Below, in pieces: positions 33,221-41,896 of a stretch of DNA of 64,000 nt. The stretch is taken from NCBI GenBank assembly GCA_963780755.1, contig CAWACX010000002.1:682001-746000 (forward strand), written 5' to 3'. The notes under the pieces were generated by a model. It was not told the DNA's origin and made no database searches. It was given only the letters and a program-made list of their open reading frames with translations. Numbering within the stretch: position 1 is the stretch's first letter; the number at the start of each line of letters is the position of its first letter. The translations under genes were made by a program, and so were the position numbers. This stretch comes from JALYNX01 sp963780755. GTDB lineage: Bacteria > Actinomycetota > Acidimicrobiia > Spongiisociales > ZC4RG35.

Positions 33221-33859
33221 ATGTTCGGAAGAAGCAAGAGCGAAATGACGGATGCCGGTCAGGCTTTGCCCGGACGTTCGACGCCGGTGCCTGTGCCCGC
33301 CGCCCACTTCGTGAGCGGGAGCCCACTGACCGGTCCCTTTCCCGAAGACACCGAGGTAGCGGTCTTTGGGATGGGTTGTTTCTGGGGCGCCGAGCGCCGC
33401 TTTTGGAAGATGGCGGGCGTCTACACCACAGCGGTGGGTTACGCCGGCGGGTTCACTCCCAACCCGTCGTACGAAGAGGTATGCACCGGCCGTACCGGCC
33501 ACAGTGAGGTGGTGATGGTGGTCTATCGCCCGTCACAGGTCTCCTATGAGCAGCTGTTGCAGGTCTTCTGGGAGACCCACGACCCCACGCAGGGAATGCG
33601 CCAGGGCAACGACATCGGGTCGCAATACCGCTCGGCGATCTACACGACGACCGATGAGCAGTTGGACGTGGCGAAGCGCTCGCTCGACAAATATCAGGCG
33701 GCGCTCTCTCCGTTGGGCTTCGGCGATATCACGACCGAGATCGCCCCTCTTGGCGAGTTCTACTACGCCGAGGACTATCACCAGCAATATCTGGGGAAGA
33801 ACCCGCATGGCTACGACTGCCACGCCAATACCGGAATCGGGTATCCGCTGGAGGTTTGA
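33221..33859 (+). CDS. msrA: peptide-methionine (S)-S-oxide reductase MsrA
   Basis: A 212-residue MsrA with the catalytic GMGCFWGAERRFW motif, ATTAVGYAGGFTPNPSYEEVCTGRTGHSEVV, HDPTQGMRQGNDIGSQYRSAIY and GEFYYAEDYHQQYLGKNP, all family hallmarks. It reduces the S epimer of methionine sulfoxide. The start at ATG 33221 is decided by AGGAGG at 33207-33212, seven bases before the codon; open frame upstream reaches 33125 but has no such site. It is divergent from the metallopeptidase gene and convergent with the first S41 protease. Confidence 0.97.
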   Translation: MFGRSKSEMTDAGQALPGRSTPVPVPAAHFVSGSPLTGPFPEDTEVAVFGMGCFWGAERRFWKMAGVYTTAVGYAGGFTPNPSYEEVCTGRTGHSEVVMVVYRPSQVSYEQLLQVFWETHDPTQGMRQGNDIGSQYRSAIYTTTDEQLDVAKRSLDKYQAALSPLGFGDITTEIAPLGEFYYAEDYHQQYLGKNPHGYDCHANTGIGYPLEV

Positions 33860-33872
33860 GCCGGTCTCGGAG

Positions 33873-35276
33873 TCAGCCGGACCGACCGCCGGCCATGGCC
33901 AGTGAGGCGGAAAGGGCCTCGGCGACCACTTGGTCGACAGGAAGCCCGGGATCGAGCTCCTTCTCCACGTCAGGGGTCACTCCGACGCCGCCGAAGTCGA
34001 GGCCGCCCGGGGTGACCCAGCGGGCGATGGTGAGCTTCAGTGCCCCGCCGTTGGCGAGCCCGAATCGTTGTTGGACGGTGTTCTTGCCGAAGGTGCTCTC
34101 CCCGACGACCGTGGCCCGCCCTTCCTCCTGGAGGACCGCGGAGACAACCTCTGACGCCGAGGCACTGCCCTTGTTGACCACGAAGACGACTTCGATGTCC
34201 GAAGGGACGATCGACTCTCCCGACACCTCATATGAGGTGGTCGAGTCCGGCGACTGGGTGACCACCACGTCCCCTTCCGCCAGGAACACCGAGACGACCT
34301 CGATAGCGGTGTCGAGGAGGCCCCCCGGGTTGTCACGGAGATCTATGACCAAGGAATCCACCCCCTGGCCGAGGAGACGGGAAACCGCCTCTTCGAACTG
34401 TTCGTCTGCCTCATCGGTAAAAAGGTTCAGCTTCACGTAACCCGCCTCGCCGACCGTTTCGCTCTCCACCACGGGAATCACCACTTCGGCGCGGGTGATC
34501 GAGAAGCTGAGCTGCTCATCGCCCCTCAGGATGTCGATCGAAACTTCGGAGCCTGCCTGCCCCCGGACCGTGGCCGTTACCTCGTCGACTGTCCAACCCG
34601 AGATGTCGCTGCCGTTGACTCCGACGATGACGTCGTCACGGATCAGCCCCGCAAGCTGAGCAGGACTGCCTGCGATGGTGGAGATGATGGTGAGGCGGCA
34701 GGTGTCGGACACGATCGCACATTGCCCGGGGAGGGCGTCCGACTCGTCTTCGGCGCTGACCAGCGCCCCGATCCCCTGGATCTCCCCGTCCTGCTCCTCG
34801 TCGAGCAAGTCGAGGGCGTCGCGGTCGAGGTAGACCGAGTTGGGGTCGAGAGCGTACTTTGCGAGCCCGGCGACCATGGCCTCGGCTGCCTCGTTGGCGC
34901 TGTCGGCCTCCCCGAGCGCAAGGCGACAGGTGTCACCGAACTCCCCCGTGGGGGCGGCGCAGATCAGGTCGCCCTTGCTCGCCGTTCCGTTCAGTTCGGA
35001 TACCCCGCGCGACGCGGCCGAGGCGAGGTCGGCGTCAGAGACCGGATCCACGTAGTTGCGGCCGATCAACTCGTACGCCTGGCAGACGATCTCGACTTCC
35101 TGCGCCGGATCGTCACAACCCGAGATCTCGAGGGCGCGGTCCGATGCAGAACCGTCCGCTTCTTCAGCCTCCATGGAGGCGCCGGTGGGTTCAGTGGCCG
35201 TGTCCCCGCGAGTGCAGGCGCCGATCACTATTGCGAGAAGGACGGCAAATACCAGTCGACTTGTGGTCTGATTCAT
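33873..35276 (-). CDS. S41 family carboxy-terminal processing protease, lipoprotein
   Basis: A 467-residue protease. A lipobox (LLAIVIGAC) gives a lipidated N-terminus. A PDZ domain follows (GLIRDDVIVGVNGSDISGWTVDEV) and then the peptidase S41 core: SLVIDLRDNPGGLLDTAIEV, the nucleophile serine in VVNKGSASASEVVSAVL and the catalytic lysine in GESTFGKNTVQQRF. Three cysteine pairs in the N-terminal 280 residues (CDDPAQEVEIVCQAYELI, LICAAPTGEFGDTC, GQCAIVSDTC) probably form disulfides. It overlaps the upstream S41 paralogue by 4 bp, forming a tandem duplication. Target unknown. Confidence 0.93.
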   Translation of the reverse strand: MNQTTSRLVFAVLLAIVIGACTRGDTATEPTGASMEAEEADGSASDRALEISGCDDPAQEVEIVCQAYELIGRNYVDPVSDADLASAASRGVSELNGTASKGDLICAAPTGEFGDTCRLALGEADSANEAAEAMVAGLAKYALDPNSVYLDRDALDLLDEEQDGEIQGIGALVSAEDESDALPGQCAIVSDTCRLTIISTIAGSPAQLAGLIRDDVIVGVNGSDISGWTVDEVTATVRGQAGSEVSIDILRGDEQLSFSITRAEVVIPVVESETVGEAGYVKLNLFTDEADEQFEEAVSRLLGQGVDSLVIDLRDNPGGLLDTAIEVVSVFLAEGDVVVTQSPDSTTSYEVSGESIVPSDIEVVFVVNKGSASASEVVSAVLQEEGRATVVGESTFGKNTVQQRFGLANGGALKLTIARWVTPGGLDFGGVGVTPDVEKELDPGLPVDQVVAEALSASLAMAGGRSG

Positions 35277-36664
35277 CGGGCCACCTCGAGCGCCTGGCCG
35301 ACGACTTGTTCCGGGGTCAGGCCTGCTGGGAGGTCTAATTCATGGTCGGGGATGAGTCCTCCGTTGGACACCGAGTCCCCGGACGGGCTGGTCCAATGGG
35401 CCACAGCCACGTAGAGCTCTCCACCGTTGCGAAGGGTGAAGGGTATCTGCACTGCGTTCTTACCGAAGGTGTTCCGTCCAACGATGGCAGCGCCGCGCCG
35501 GTCGCGAAGCGCGGCGGCAGTGATTTCGGCAGCAGACGCGGTGCCCTCGTTGACCAGGACGATCAGGTCCAGGTTCGTGGCCAGCCCGTCACCGATCGAG
35601 GTGAGGGGCTCATCGCCATCCGGGGAAGTGGTCTGGGCGAGCACTCCGTCGCCCACGAACTCCGACATCACCAGGACCGAGACGTCGATGTACCCACCCG
35701 GGTTATCGCGGAGGTCCACGACGAGTGTGTCGATGTCACTCTCGAGCAGTTCGACGAGGCCCTCACGGACGAGATCGGCGATGTCCTCCTCGAAGTCGGG
35801 GATTCGGATCAGGCCAACGCCATCCTGGGGGACGGCAACCTCCACCGTGGGCACCACCAGCGGCGCCCGGGAGATCGAAAATGTCTGTGGGGCCCCCTCA
35901 CGGGTGACTGAAACTTGGACTGTCCCGGTCTCGTCACCGGCCAATTGCCCCGCAGCCTCCACGAAGCCGAGGCCGTCGACGGTGGTGCCATCGATGGCGG
36001 TGATCACGTCCCCGGGAACGAGGCCGGCGGCAGCGGCAGGGTTGTCCTCGACGACGAAGACGATGCGTAGCGGGCAGGCCTCGGTGACCCGGACGCATCT
36101 CGAGCCGACCGCGTCCGTGGCGTCGAGGAGGACTCCTATGCCTCCGACCACACCGTTCGAGCGGAAGGAACCCACCTGGTCCGGGGGCACGTAATAGGAG
36201 AACGGGTCGAGCGCCAGGTCGGTCATCGAGGTGACCGCGGCGCCGAGCATCGGTGCCAGCGGGGCGGAATCCGCGGCGACCTTGGCCGCCACCCGATCAC
36301 ACAGCGGTGCGAAAGCGGGATCGGGAATGGCACAGATCAGGGCTCGGGGCGGTTCCTCGGTTGTCTCGGAGGCGAATCCGTCAACCCCGGCGATGGCGGC
36401 TTCCGCGAGAGCCGCGGCATCGAAGGGGCGGTCGACGTGCCATTCCTGGATCAGCTCGTACGACTCGCACATCGGGGAGAACGGGGCGGAAGGGGCCGAG
36501 CAGTCGTCGATCTCGACAGGAAGGGCGATCGTGGTCGATGTCGTCGCGCCTGCGGTCGTGACAGGGCGAGGCTGGGTGGTCGTAGTGGCAGGCACCTCAG
36601 AGGCAGAGGTACAGGCGGTCAGCAGCACCAACAGGATCACGATCCGCTTCGACATCAGCGTCAT
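35273..36664 (-). CDS. S41 family carboxy-terminal processing protease, lipoprotein (paralogue)
   Basis: A 463-residue protein homologous to its downstream neighbour. Lipobox LVLLTAC, a Thr-rich spacer (TTTTQPRPVTTAGATTSTT), PDZ (GLVPGDVITAIDGTTVDGL) and S41 core: TLVVDLRDNPGGYIDVSVLV, serine in LVNEGTASAAEITAAAL, lysine in GRNTFGKNAVQIPF. The same three cysteine pairs occur (DDCSAPSAPFSPMCESYELI, LICAIPDPAFAPLC, SRCVRVTEAC). The start is one of two ATGs, 36664 or 36655 (MSKRIVILL). It diverges from the amidohydrolase across 34 bp. Confidence 0.92.
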   Translation of the reverse strand: MTLMSKRIVILLVLLTACTSASEVPATTTTQPRPVTTAGATTSTTIALPVEIDDCSAPSAPFSPMCESYELIQEWHVDRPFDAAALAEAAIAGVDGFASETTEEPPRALICAIPDPAFAPLCDRVAAKVAADSAPLAPMLGAAVTSMTDLALDPFSYYVPPDQVGSFRSNGVVGGIGVLLDATDAVGSRCVRVTEACPLRIVFVVEDNPAAAAGLVPGDVITAIDGTTVDGLGFVEAAGQLAGDETGTVQVSVTREGAPQTFSISRAPLVVPTVEVAVPQDGVGLIRIPDFEEDIADLVREGLVELLESDIDTLVVDLRDNPGGYIDVSVLVMSEFVGDGVLAQTTSPDGDEPLTSIGDGLATNLDLIVLVNEGTASAAEITAAALRDRRGAAIVGRNTFGKNAVQIPFTLRNGGELYVAVAHWTSPSGDSVSNGGLIPDHELDLPAGLTPEQVVGQALEVAR

Positions 36665-36698
36665 TATCGGCAAGAGAGGGCGGTTACCGTCGCGGCTT

Positions 36699-37769
36699 GT
36701 GAGCCCCCACTTCTCGATTCGGGAACCCGGCACCGAACCGGTCGTATTGGAAGTCGCCGGGGAGAACTGGGCCGAGCCTGCTCCGACCACCGGCAGTGCC
36801 ATCGGAGAGGGCATGTGGGCCCTACCCGGCCTTGTGGACGCTCATGCCCATTTTGCGGCTGCCGAAGGGGAGAGTTGGGTGTCGGCGGGGCTCGATGGCT
36901 CAGCCCACAACGCTCGGCGAGCGCTCGGAGCGGGCGTGATGCTCGCTCTCGACAAGGGCTGGAGCGATCTCACAGTGATGGAGATGCTGGCGCAGGTCGC
37001 TCCTGGCGATCGCCCCGACGTCGACGCCGCTGGAGTAGTCCTCGCAGTTGGGGAGGGTTACCTGGCGAACTTCGCCAGGGAAGTCGACCCGGATCTCGTC
37101 TCCGCATCGGTCGCCGTCGCCGCCGCGGATGGCCGGGGATGGGTGAAGCTCATCGGCGACTGGCCGCGCAAAGGCCAGGGCCCGGTGGCCAACTTCAGTG
37201 AGCGGCAGTTGGCCGACGCGGTGGAAGCGGCTGCCGCCCACGGAGCCCGCGTCGCGGTCCACACCATGGCCCGGGAGGTCCCATCGATGGCGGTGCGGGC
37301 CGGGGTGGGCTCGATCGAGCACGGCATGTTCCTCGATGAGAGCGATCTCGGGGCTCTTGGCGATCGTCAAGGGATGTGGGTACCAACGGTCCTCCAGGTG
37401 GAGGCTGTCATCACCCAACTGGGTGCCGAATCTTCCGGTGGGCGCCTGCTCCGGGAGGGGCTGGAGAACGTCGCCCGCATCCTCGGCCCGGCCATCGACG
37501 CCGGAGTGCACGTCCTCACGGGCACCGACCTCGCGGTCGGGTCACGACAGGTGGCGGCAGAGGCCATTCGACTCTGGGAGATGGGGCTGCCCGCGAATGA
37601 AGTGGTCGCGGCGGTGTCGACATCGGGCCTCGTGGCCAACGGTCGGTCAGGCGGATTCGAGCTTGGCGAGCCGGCCAACGCCGTGTTCTTCGACGCCGAC
37701 CCGATGATCAACCCCCGGGTGCTCCTCCACCCTCGGATCGTCGTCCGTCTGGGACGGGTCATGGGATGA
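36699..37769 (+). CDS. amidohydrolase family protein
   Basis: A 356-residue metal-dependent hydrolase of the imidazolonepropionase-like type. The metal ligands are in GLVDAHAHF (HxH), the bridging lysine in WVKLIGDWP, HTMAREVP, SIEHGMFLD and the aspartate in LTGTDLAVG. It lacks the first ten strands of larger amidohydrolases but keeps the composite end (NAVFFDADPMINPRVLLHP). GTG at 36699 was chosen because earlier frame lies in the antisense of the S41 gene. It is first in an operon with maf, whose ATG overlaps its stop by 4 bp. Confidence 0.88.
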   Translation: MSPHFSIREPGTEPVVLEVAGENWAEPAPTTGSAIGEGMWALPGLVDAHAHFAAAEGESWVSAGLDGSAHNARRALGAGVMLALDKGWSDLTVMEMLAQVAPGDRPDVDAAGVVLAVGEGYLANFAREVDPDLVSASVAVAAADGRGWVKLIGDWPRKGQGPVANFSERQLADAVEAAAAHGARVAVHTMAREVPSMAVRAGVGSIEHGMFLDESDLGALGDRQGMWVPTVLQVEAVITQLGAESSGGRLLREGLENVARILGPAIDAGVHVLTGTDLAVGSRQVAAEAIRLWEMGLPANEVVAAVSTSGLVANGRSGGFELGEPANAVFFDADPMINPRVLLHPRIVVRLGRVMG

Positions 37770-38359
37770 GACTGGTGCTCGCCTCCGGCTCGCCGCGCCG
37801 CAGTGATCTGCTCCGAACCCTGGGACTGTCGTTCGACGTTGTCCCGCCGGATGTCGATGAGACCCGATTTCCCGATGAGCCCCCGGCGGCCTACGTGGAG
37901 CGGATTGCCCGGGCCAAGGCGGAGGTCGTGGCTGCTCCCGACGCGCTTGTGGTCGCCGCCGACACCGCCGTCGTGTTCGATGGCCGGGTCTTTGGAAAGC
38001 CCGCCCATCCCGAGGAGGCGCGGTCCATGTTGCGCCGGCTCCAGGGCGAGACCCACGACGTATTCACCTCCCTTGCCGTCGCCTCGTGGGATGGCGCCCC
38101 GGTGATCACATCAGTGGTCGACGTGACCGAGGTGGAGATGGTCGCGATGACCGAGGACGAGATCGCGTCCTATGTGGAGAGCGGGGAGCCCATGGACAAG
38201 GCCGGCGCCTACGCATTGCAGGGCCGGGGCGGCCTCTTTGTGACCCGGATCTCGGGAAGCCCATTCACGGTGGTGGGGCTCCCCATCCATCTCCTGGATC
38301 GGTTGATCACCTCCACCGGGGCCAGGTTGTCCCAGTTCGATGCGGGCGAAGCTGGGTAG
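37766..38359 (+). CDS. maf: Maf family nucleoside triphosphate pyrophosphatase
   Basis: A 197-residue Maf protein: LVLASGSPRRSDLLRTLGL at the start, the conserved PDVDET, VVAADTAVVFDGRVFGKP and DKAGAYALQGRGGLFVTRISGSPFTVVGLP. It hydrolyses non-canonical or canonical pyrimidine nucleoside triphosphates, removing them from the pool and, in some bacteria, affecting septum formation. Overlap with the preceding gene by 4 bp and 10 bp spacing to the next indicate an operon. Confidence 0.96.
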   Translation: MRLVLASGSPRRSDLLRTLGLSFDVVPPDVDETRFPDEPPAAYVERIARAKAEVVAAPDALVVAADTAVVFDGRVFGKPAHPEEARSMLRRLQGETHDVFTSLAVASWDGAPVITSVVDVTEVEMVAMTEDEIASYVESGEPMDKAGAYALQGRGGLFVTRISGSPFTVVGLPIHLLDRLITSTGARLSQFDAGEAG

Positions 38360-38369
38360 GTTGACTGCG

Positions 38370-39353
38370 ATGCGCGGTTGGACCATTGCGCTGATCGTCT
38401 CTCTGGTCGTCGTGATGATCATCCTCTTCGCCGTCTGCAACGACGATGAGTCGGGCGACACCACGACGACGTCACCCGTCACCTCGACGTCCGTTCCCGA
38501 TTCGACGACGACTACGGCCCAACCGACCACGACATCGACCTCAGATGCGACCACGACCACCGTCCCCGGGACGACCACGACCGTGGACGATGGCTTGCTC
38601 GAGGGAAACTGGGCACCCGAGCCGCTGATCGTGGCGGAGTACGGCGCCCTCGGATGGTGGGATGGAGGTGGGTGGGTCCAGGTCGACTCCGGGACGCCGC
38701 TTCCCGTGGCGGGCGGCGAGGACTACCAGCTGGCAAGGCTCGGGGTCGAAGGCGTCACCACTGGTGGTGCTGAAGAGCTTCTCTGCGACCCCTTGCTCAA
38801 CCCTGGCGTAGTGCTCGATGACGCCGGCTTCTTGGGGGAGTACCCCGACCCCGTCGGGGTAGCCATCTCGGCTCCGTGGACGCTGACTCCATTTCTGGCC
38901 GAGGAGATCGATGATGACGGGACCTACGGCCCAATCGCATCCGGCTTGCTTGCCGAGCGTGGGCTGACAGTGGCTTCCCCACTCATCAAGCAGGTGTTGC
39001 GGATGGACCTGGAGGGGGATGGTGTAAACGAAGTGATCGTGGTCGCCGAGGACGTGCCCTCCGACCTGATTGCCGAGGAGGGCGACTACTCCCTTGTTTT
39101 CATGCAACGCGTGGTCGGGGGGACAGTGGAGACTCTGGTGTTTGCCGAGTCGGTGGTTGTCGAGCTCGCTGATGGAGAGACACCATTTGTCTTGTCTTTC
39201 GCGGTCGGTGCCCTTGCCGACCTCAACGGCGACGGGATCATGGAAGTCGTGCTCGACTCCAACTACTACGAAGGGAGCGCGGTAGAGGTTTGGGAGTACG
39301 TCGGAGACGACTTTGGCCTGCTGGCTCAGATCTCGACCGGGTGTGGCGTCTGA
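38370..39353 (+). CDS. membrane-anchored hypothetical protein with Thr-rich stalk and Ca-binding-like loops
   Basis: About 327 residues. A single N-terminal membrane helix (WTIALIVSLVVVMIILFAVC) precedes a threonine-rich stalk of about 50 residues and an extracellular domain. Near the end, LEGDGVNEVIVV and LNGDGIMEVVLDSNYYEG are DxDGxxE-type loops like those of FG-GAP/VCBS repeats, which bind calcium. The cysteine after the helix does not fit a lipobox well. Function unknown. It sits in the amidohydrolase-maf-dus operon, and its stop overlaps the start of the thioesterase (TGATG). Confidence 0.75.
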   Translation: MRGWTIALIVSLVVVMIILFAVCNDDESGDTTTTSPVTSTSVPDSTTTTAQPTTTSTSDATTTTVPGTTTTVDDGLLEGNWAPEPLIVAEYGALGWWDGGGWVQVDSGTPLPVAGGEDYQLARLGVEGVTTGGAEELLCDPLLNPGVVLDDAGFLGEYPDPVGVAISAPWTLTPFLAEEIDDDGTYGPIASGLLAERGLTVASPLIKQVLRMDLEGDGVNEVIVVAEDVPSDLIAEEGDYSLVFMQRVVGGTVETLVFAESVVVELADGETPFVLSFAVGALADLNGDGIMEVVLDSNYYEGSAVEVWEYVGDDFGLLAQISTGCGV

Positions 39354-39766
39354 TGGAAAATCCGTTCACCGACCGCACCACCTTTGTTGGGCACACCGAG
39401 ATCGAGCTCACGGACGCCTCGGCGGATCATTGCAACGGCCGGATCGTGATCGCCGACATTCATCATCAGCCCTACGGGGTCGTGCACGGTGGGGTCTACT
39501 GCACCCTGATCGAGACCCTGGCTTCCACGGGGGCTGCGATCTGGGCGATGGAGAAAGGGATGGCCGGCGCAGTCGGGGTCAGCAATCAGACCGATTTCAT
39601 CCGGGCCACCGCTGACGGGGTGCTTCTCGGAGAGGCCACGCCGATTCACCGGGGTCGCACTCAGCAGATCTGGCAAGTAACCGTGACCCGCGAGGAAGAC
39701 GGCAAGCTGGCAGCGCGGGGGCAGGTCCGGCTGCAGAACGTGAGCACCACGGAGGTCGCGCACTAG
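39353..39766 (+). CDS. PaaI-type hotdog thioesterase
   Basis: A 137-residue hotdog-fold protein. YGVVHGGVYCTLIETLASTGAAIW holds the conserved HGG followed by an acidic/polar residue on the central helix, and VGVSNQTDFIRATADGVLLGEATPIHRGRTQQIWQVTV is the family C-terminal half. It probably hydrolyses an acyl-CoA thioester, such as an aromatic or medium-chain substrate. The ATG at 39353 overlaps the stop of the preceding gene. Confidence 0.9.
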   Translation: MENPFTDRTTFVGHTEIELTDASADHCNGRIVIADIHHQPYGVVHGGVYCTLIETLASTGAAIWAMEKGMAGAVGVSNQTDFIRATADGVLLGEATPIHRGRTQQIWQVTVTREEDGKLAARGQVRLQNVSTTEVAH

Positions 39767-39796
39767 GCGGTGCGACCTTCGTAGCCTGACCCGGAA

Positions 39797-40909
39797 ATGC
39801 TCCGCATCGGTCCCCTCGAGGTCGACCCCCCGGTCGTGCTCGCCCCAATGGCCGGGGTCACCAATTCACCATTTCGCAGGCTGTGCCGTGAGTTCGGAGC
39901 CGGTCTCTACGTGTCGGAGATGATCGGGGCTCGGGGATTGATCGAAGGCAACGAGAAGTCGCTTTCCCTTGCCTCCTTCGACTCCGACGAGTCCCCACGG
40001 TCGATCCAGCTCTATGGGACCGACCCGGGGACCCTCGGAGCCGCGGTGGCCTATCTCGTCGAGGTGGAGAAGGTGGACCACATCGACATGAACTTCGGAT
40101 GCCCGATGGGCAAGGTGACCCGACACGGGGGCGGGGCGGCACTTCCCTGGAAGAGGGATCTGTTCCGTTCCATCGTCCGCTCGGCAGTCGCCAACGCCGG
40201 CCCGGTCCCGATCACGGTCAAGTTCCGCAAGGGCATCGACGACGACCACCTCACCTACATCGAGACCGGGTTGACCGCCGAGGAGGAGGGGGCTGCTGCA
40301 GTGGCACTTCACGCCAGGACGGCGCGCCAGCTCTACTCGGGAAGCGCCGACTGGAGCGCGATCGCAGCCCTGAAGTCGGCGGTCACCAGCATGCCGGTGC
40401 TGGGCAACGGTGACATCTGGACCGCCGAGGACGCGGTCTCGATGATGGCGGCCACCGGATGCGATGGCGTGATCGTGGGCCGGGGGTGTCTGGGGCGGCC
40501 CTGGCTGTTTCGGGACCTTGCTGATCTCATGGCGGGTCGGGAGCCGCAACCCCCGCCCGCCCTCGGGGTGGTGGCTTCGATCATGGTGGCCCATGCTCAA
40601 CTGCTCGCCGACAAATTCGGCGAGGAGATCGGAGTGGCCCTGTTCCGCAAACACACAGCCTGGTACCTGAAGGGGTTCCCGATCGGCCCCCAGTTGCGCG
40701 ATGGCTTCGCCCGGGTCCGCTCGGTGAGCGAGTTGGTGGGCCTGACCGGCCAGCTCGACCCTGACATCCCATACCCGGAGGGCGCCGACCGAATGGTCAG
40801 GGGCCACTCCTCAGGACCGAGGCCGGTGCGCCTCCCTCACGGATTCCTGGATCATCGCCAGGGTCTGGCGCTCGGCCGCGCCGCCGAGTCTGTGATCAGT
40901 GGCGGCTGA
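39797..40909 (+). CDS. dus: tRNA-dihydrouridine synthase
   Basis: A 370-residue FMN enzyme of the DusB type. LAPMAGVTNSPFRRLCREFGA, SIQLYGTDPGTL, the catalytic cysteine in DMNFGCPMGKVTRHGGGAAL, LHARTARQLYSGSADW and VLGNGDIWTAEDAV are conserved. It reduces uridine in the D-loop of tRNAs. The last gene of the operon starting at 36699, separated by 30 bp from the thioesterase. The C-terminal tail of about 40 residues is rich in Arg and Gly. Confidence 0.95.
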   Translation: MLRIGPLEVDPPVVLAPMAGVTNSPFRRLCREFGAGLYVSEMIGARGLIEGNEKSLSLASFDSDESPRSIQLYGTDPGTLGAAVAYLVEVEKVDHIDMNFGCPMGKVTRHGGGAALPWKRDLFRSIVRSAVANAGPVPITVKFRKGIDDDHLTYIETGLTAEEEGAAAVALHARTARQLYSGSADWSAIAALKSAVTSMPVLGNGDIWTAEDAVSMMAATGCDGVIVGRGCLGRPWLFRDLADLMAGREPQPPPALGVVASIMVAHAQLLADKFGEEIGVALFRKHTAWYLKGFPIGPQLRDGFARVRSVSELVGLTGQLDPDIPYPEGADRMVRGHSSGPRPVRLPHGFLDHRQGLALGRAAESVISGG

Positions 40910-40958
40910 GGTCCAACGACCGAGCTCAGGATGGTTGATCGCAGGCGGGTTGGCCCGG

Positions 40959-41864
40959 TCAGTTGTCCCGTTCTGCGTATCCACCGACCGCACTCAGGAA
41001 CAGATGAGCCATGGCGTCGAGGGTGAGCCCGTCCTGATCGGCCTCTGCGTCGACCTCGACGAAGTCGATCCATCGCACTTGGGGATGCCTGGCGCAGAGC
41101 CTGACCCCTTCGGAGAGGTCCCGGAGTGTCATCCCGCCGGGCCGTGCGCCGGGACAGGCCGGAGCGAATGCCCGATCGAGGACGTCGATGTCCACGTCGA
41201 CGTAGATCGAGTCGCACCGTTCGGCGAGTCCATCGAGAGCGGCGCCCACGACCTGGCCGAGGCCGGACTTCTCGATGTCGGCGATGGTCACCACCCCAAT
41301 GCCGCTCTCCTCGCAGTAGGCGCGGTACTGGGCGGAGTTGGCGAAGCTGTGGATCCCGATCTGGGTCACATTGGCGCCGGGGAGGCCGTCCTCATCGATC
41401 AGCCCTCGGATCGGGTTGCCGTTGGTCACACCCAATTCGAGAGTGCGGACGTCGTGATGGGCATCGAAGGTGAGCACGCCGACACTGCTCAGGTCGGGCG
41501 CCACGGCACGCACCAGCGGCCTGGTTATGGCGTTGTCCCCTCCCAAGAACAGGGTCATGTCGACCCGAGGGAGACCTTCCGCCAGCTCCTGGATCAAGTC
41601 GTTCAGGCCTTGCCGATCCACTTCGGACACCGGCCAGTTGCCCACGTCGCGCACTGCGACCTGGCCGAAATCGACGCCCCACTCACCGTGGAAGGTCGAG
41701 AAACGGGCGAGGCGGTCGCGCATGGCGAGGGGCGCCATGTCGGCCCGGCTCGGCGACAACGATGCCTGGGAAGAGGGGACGCCAACCACGAGGATGTCCG
41801 GGCCTGGGTGGTCTTGAGCCAGCCAGACATCGGCACGCGGCCAGTAGGGGTCGGCGAAGGGCAT
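40959..41864 (-). CDS. hutG: ureohydrolase (arginase fold), probable formimidoylglutamase
   Basis: A 301-residue arginase-fold protein. Metal-binding DAHHDVRTLELG and SIYVDVDIDVLDRAFAPACPG match, but the first ligand motif usually read GGDHS or GGxHx is LGGDNAITRP here, with Asn in the histidine position. It follows hutU by 32 bp in the same direction, and formimidoylglutamase is the usual ureohydrolase next to hutU, so the HutG assignment rests on context. Agmatinase is the alternative. No hutH or hutI is seen in the window. Confidence 0.78.
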   Translation of the reverse strand: MPFADPYWPRADVWLAQDHPGPDILVVGVPSSQASLSPSRADMAPLAMRDRLARFSTFHGEWGVDFGQVAVRDVGNWPVSEVDRQGLNDLIQELAEGLPRVDMTLFLGGDNAITRPLVRAVAPDLSSVGVLTFDAHHDVRTLELGVTNGNPIRGLIDEDGLPGANVTQIGIHSFANSAQYRAYCEESGIGVVTIADIEKSGLGQVVGAALDGLAERCDSIYVDVDIDVLDRAFAPACPGARPGGMTLRDLSEGVRLCARHPQVRWIDFVEVDAEADQDGLTLDAMAHLFLSAVGGYAERDN

Positions 41865-41896
41865 CGGCTGATCAGCGTAAACCCGACCCCGGATCT

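Noticed and set aside
36231..36698. N-terminal extension of the amidohydrolase on the plus strand
   Set aside because: The extension is antisense to the S41 protease gene; conserved amidohydrolase sequence begins only after GTG 36699.
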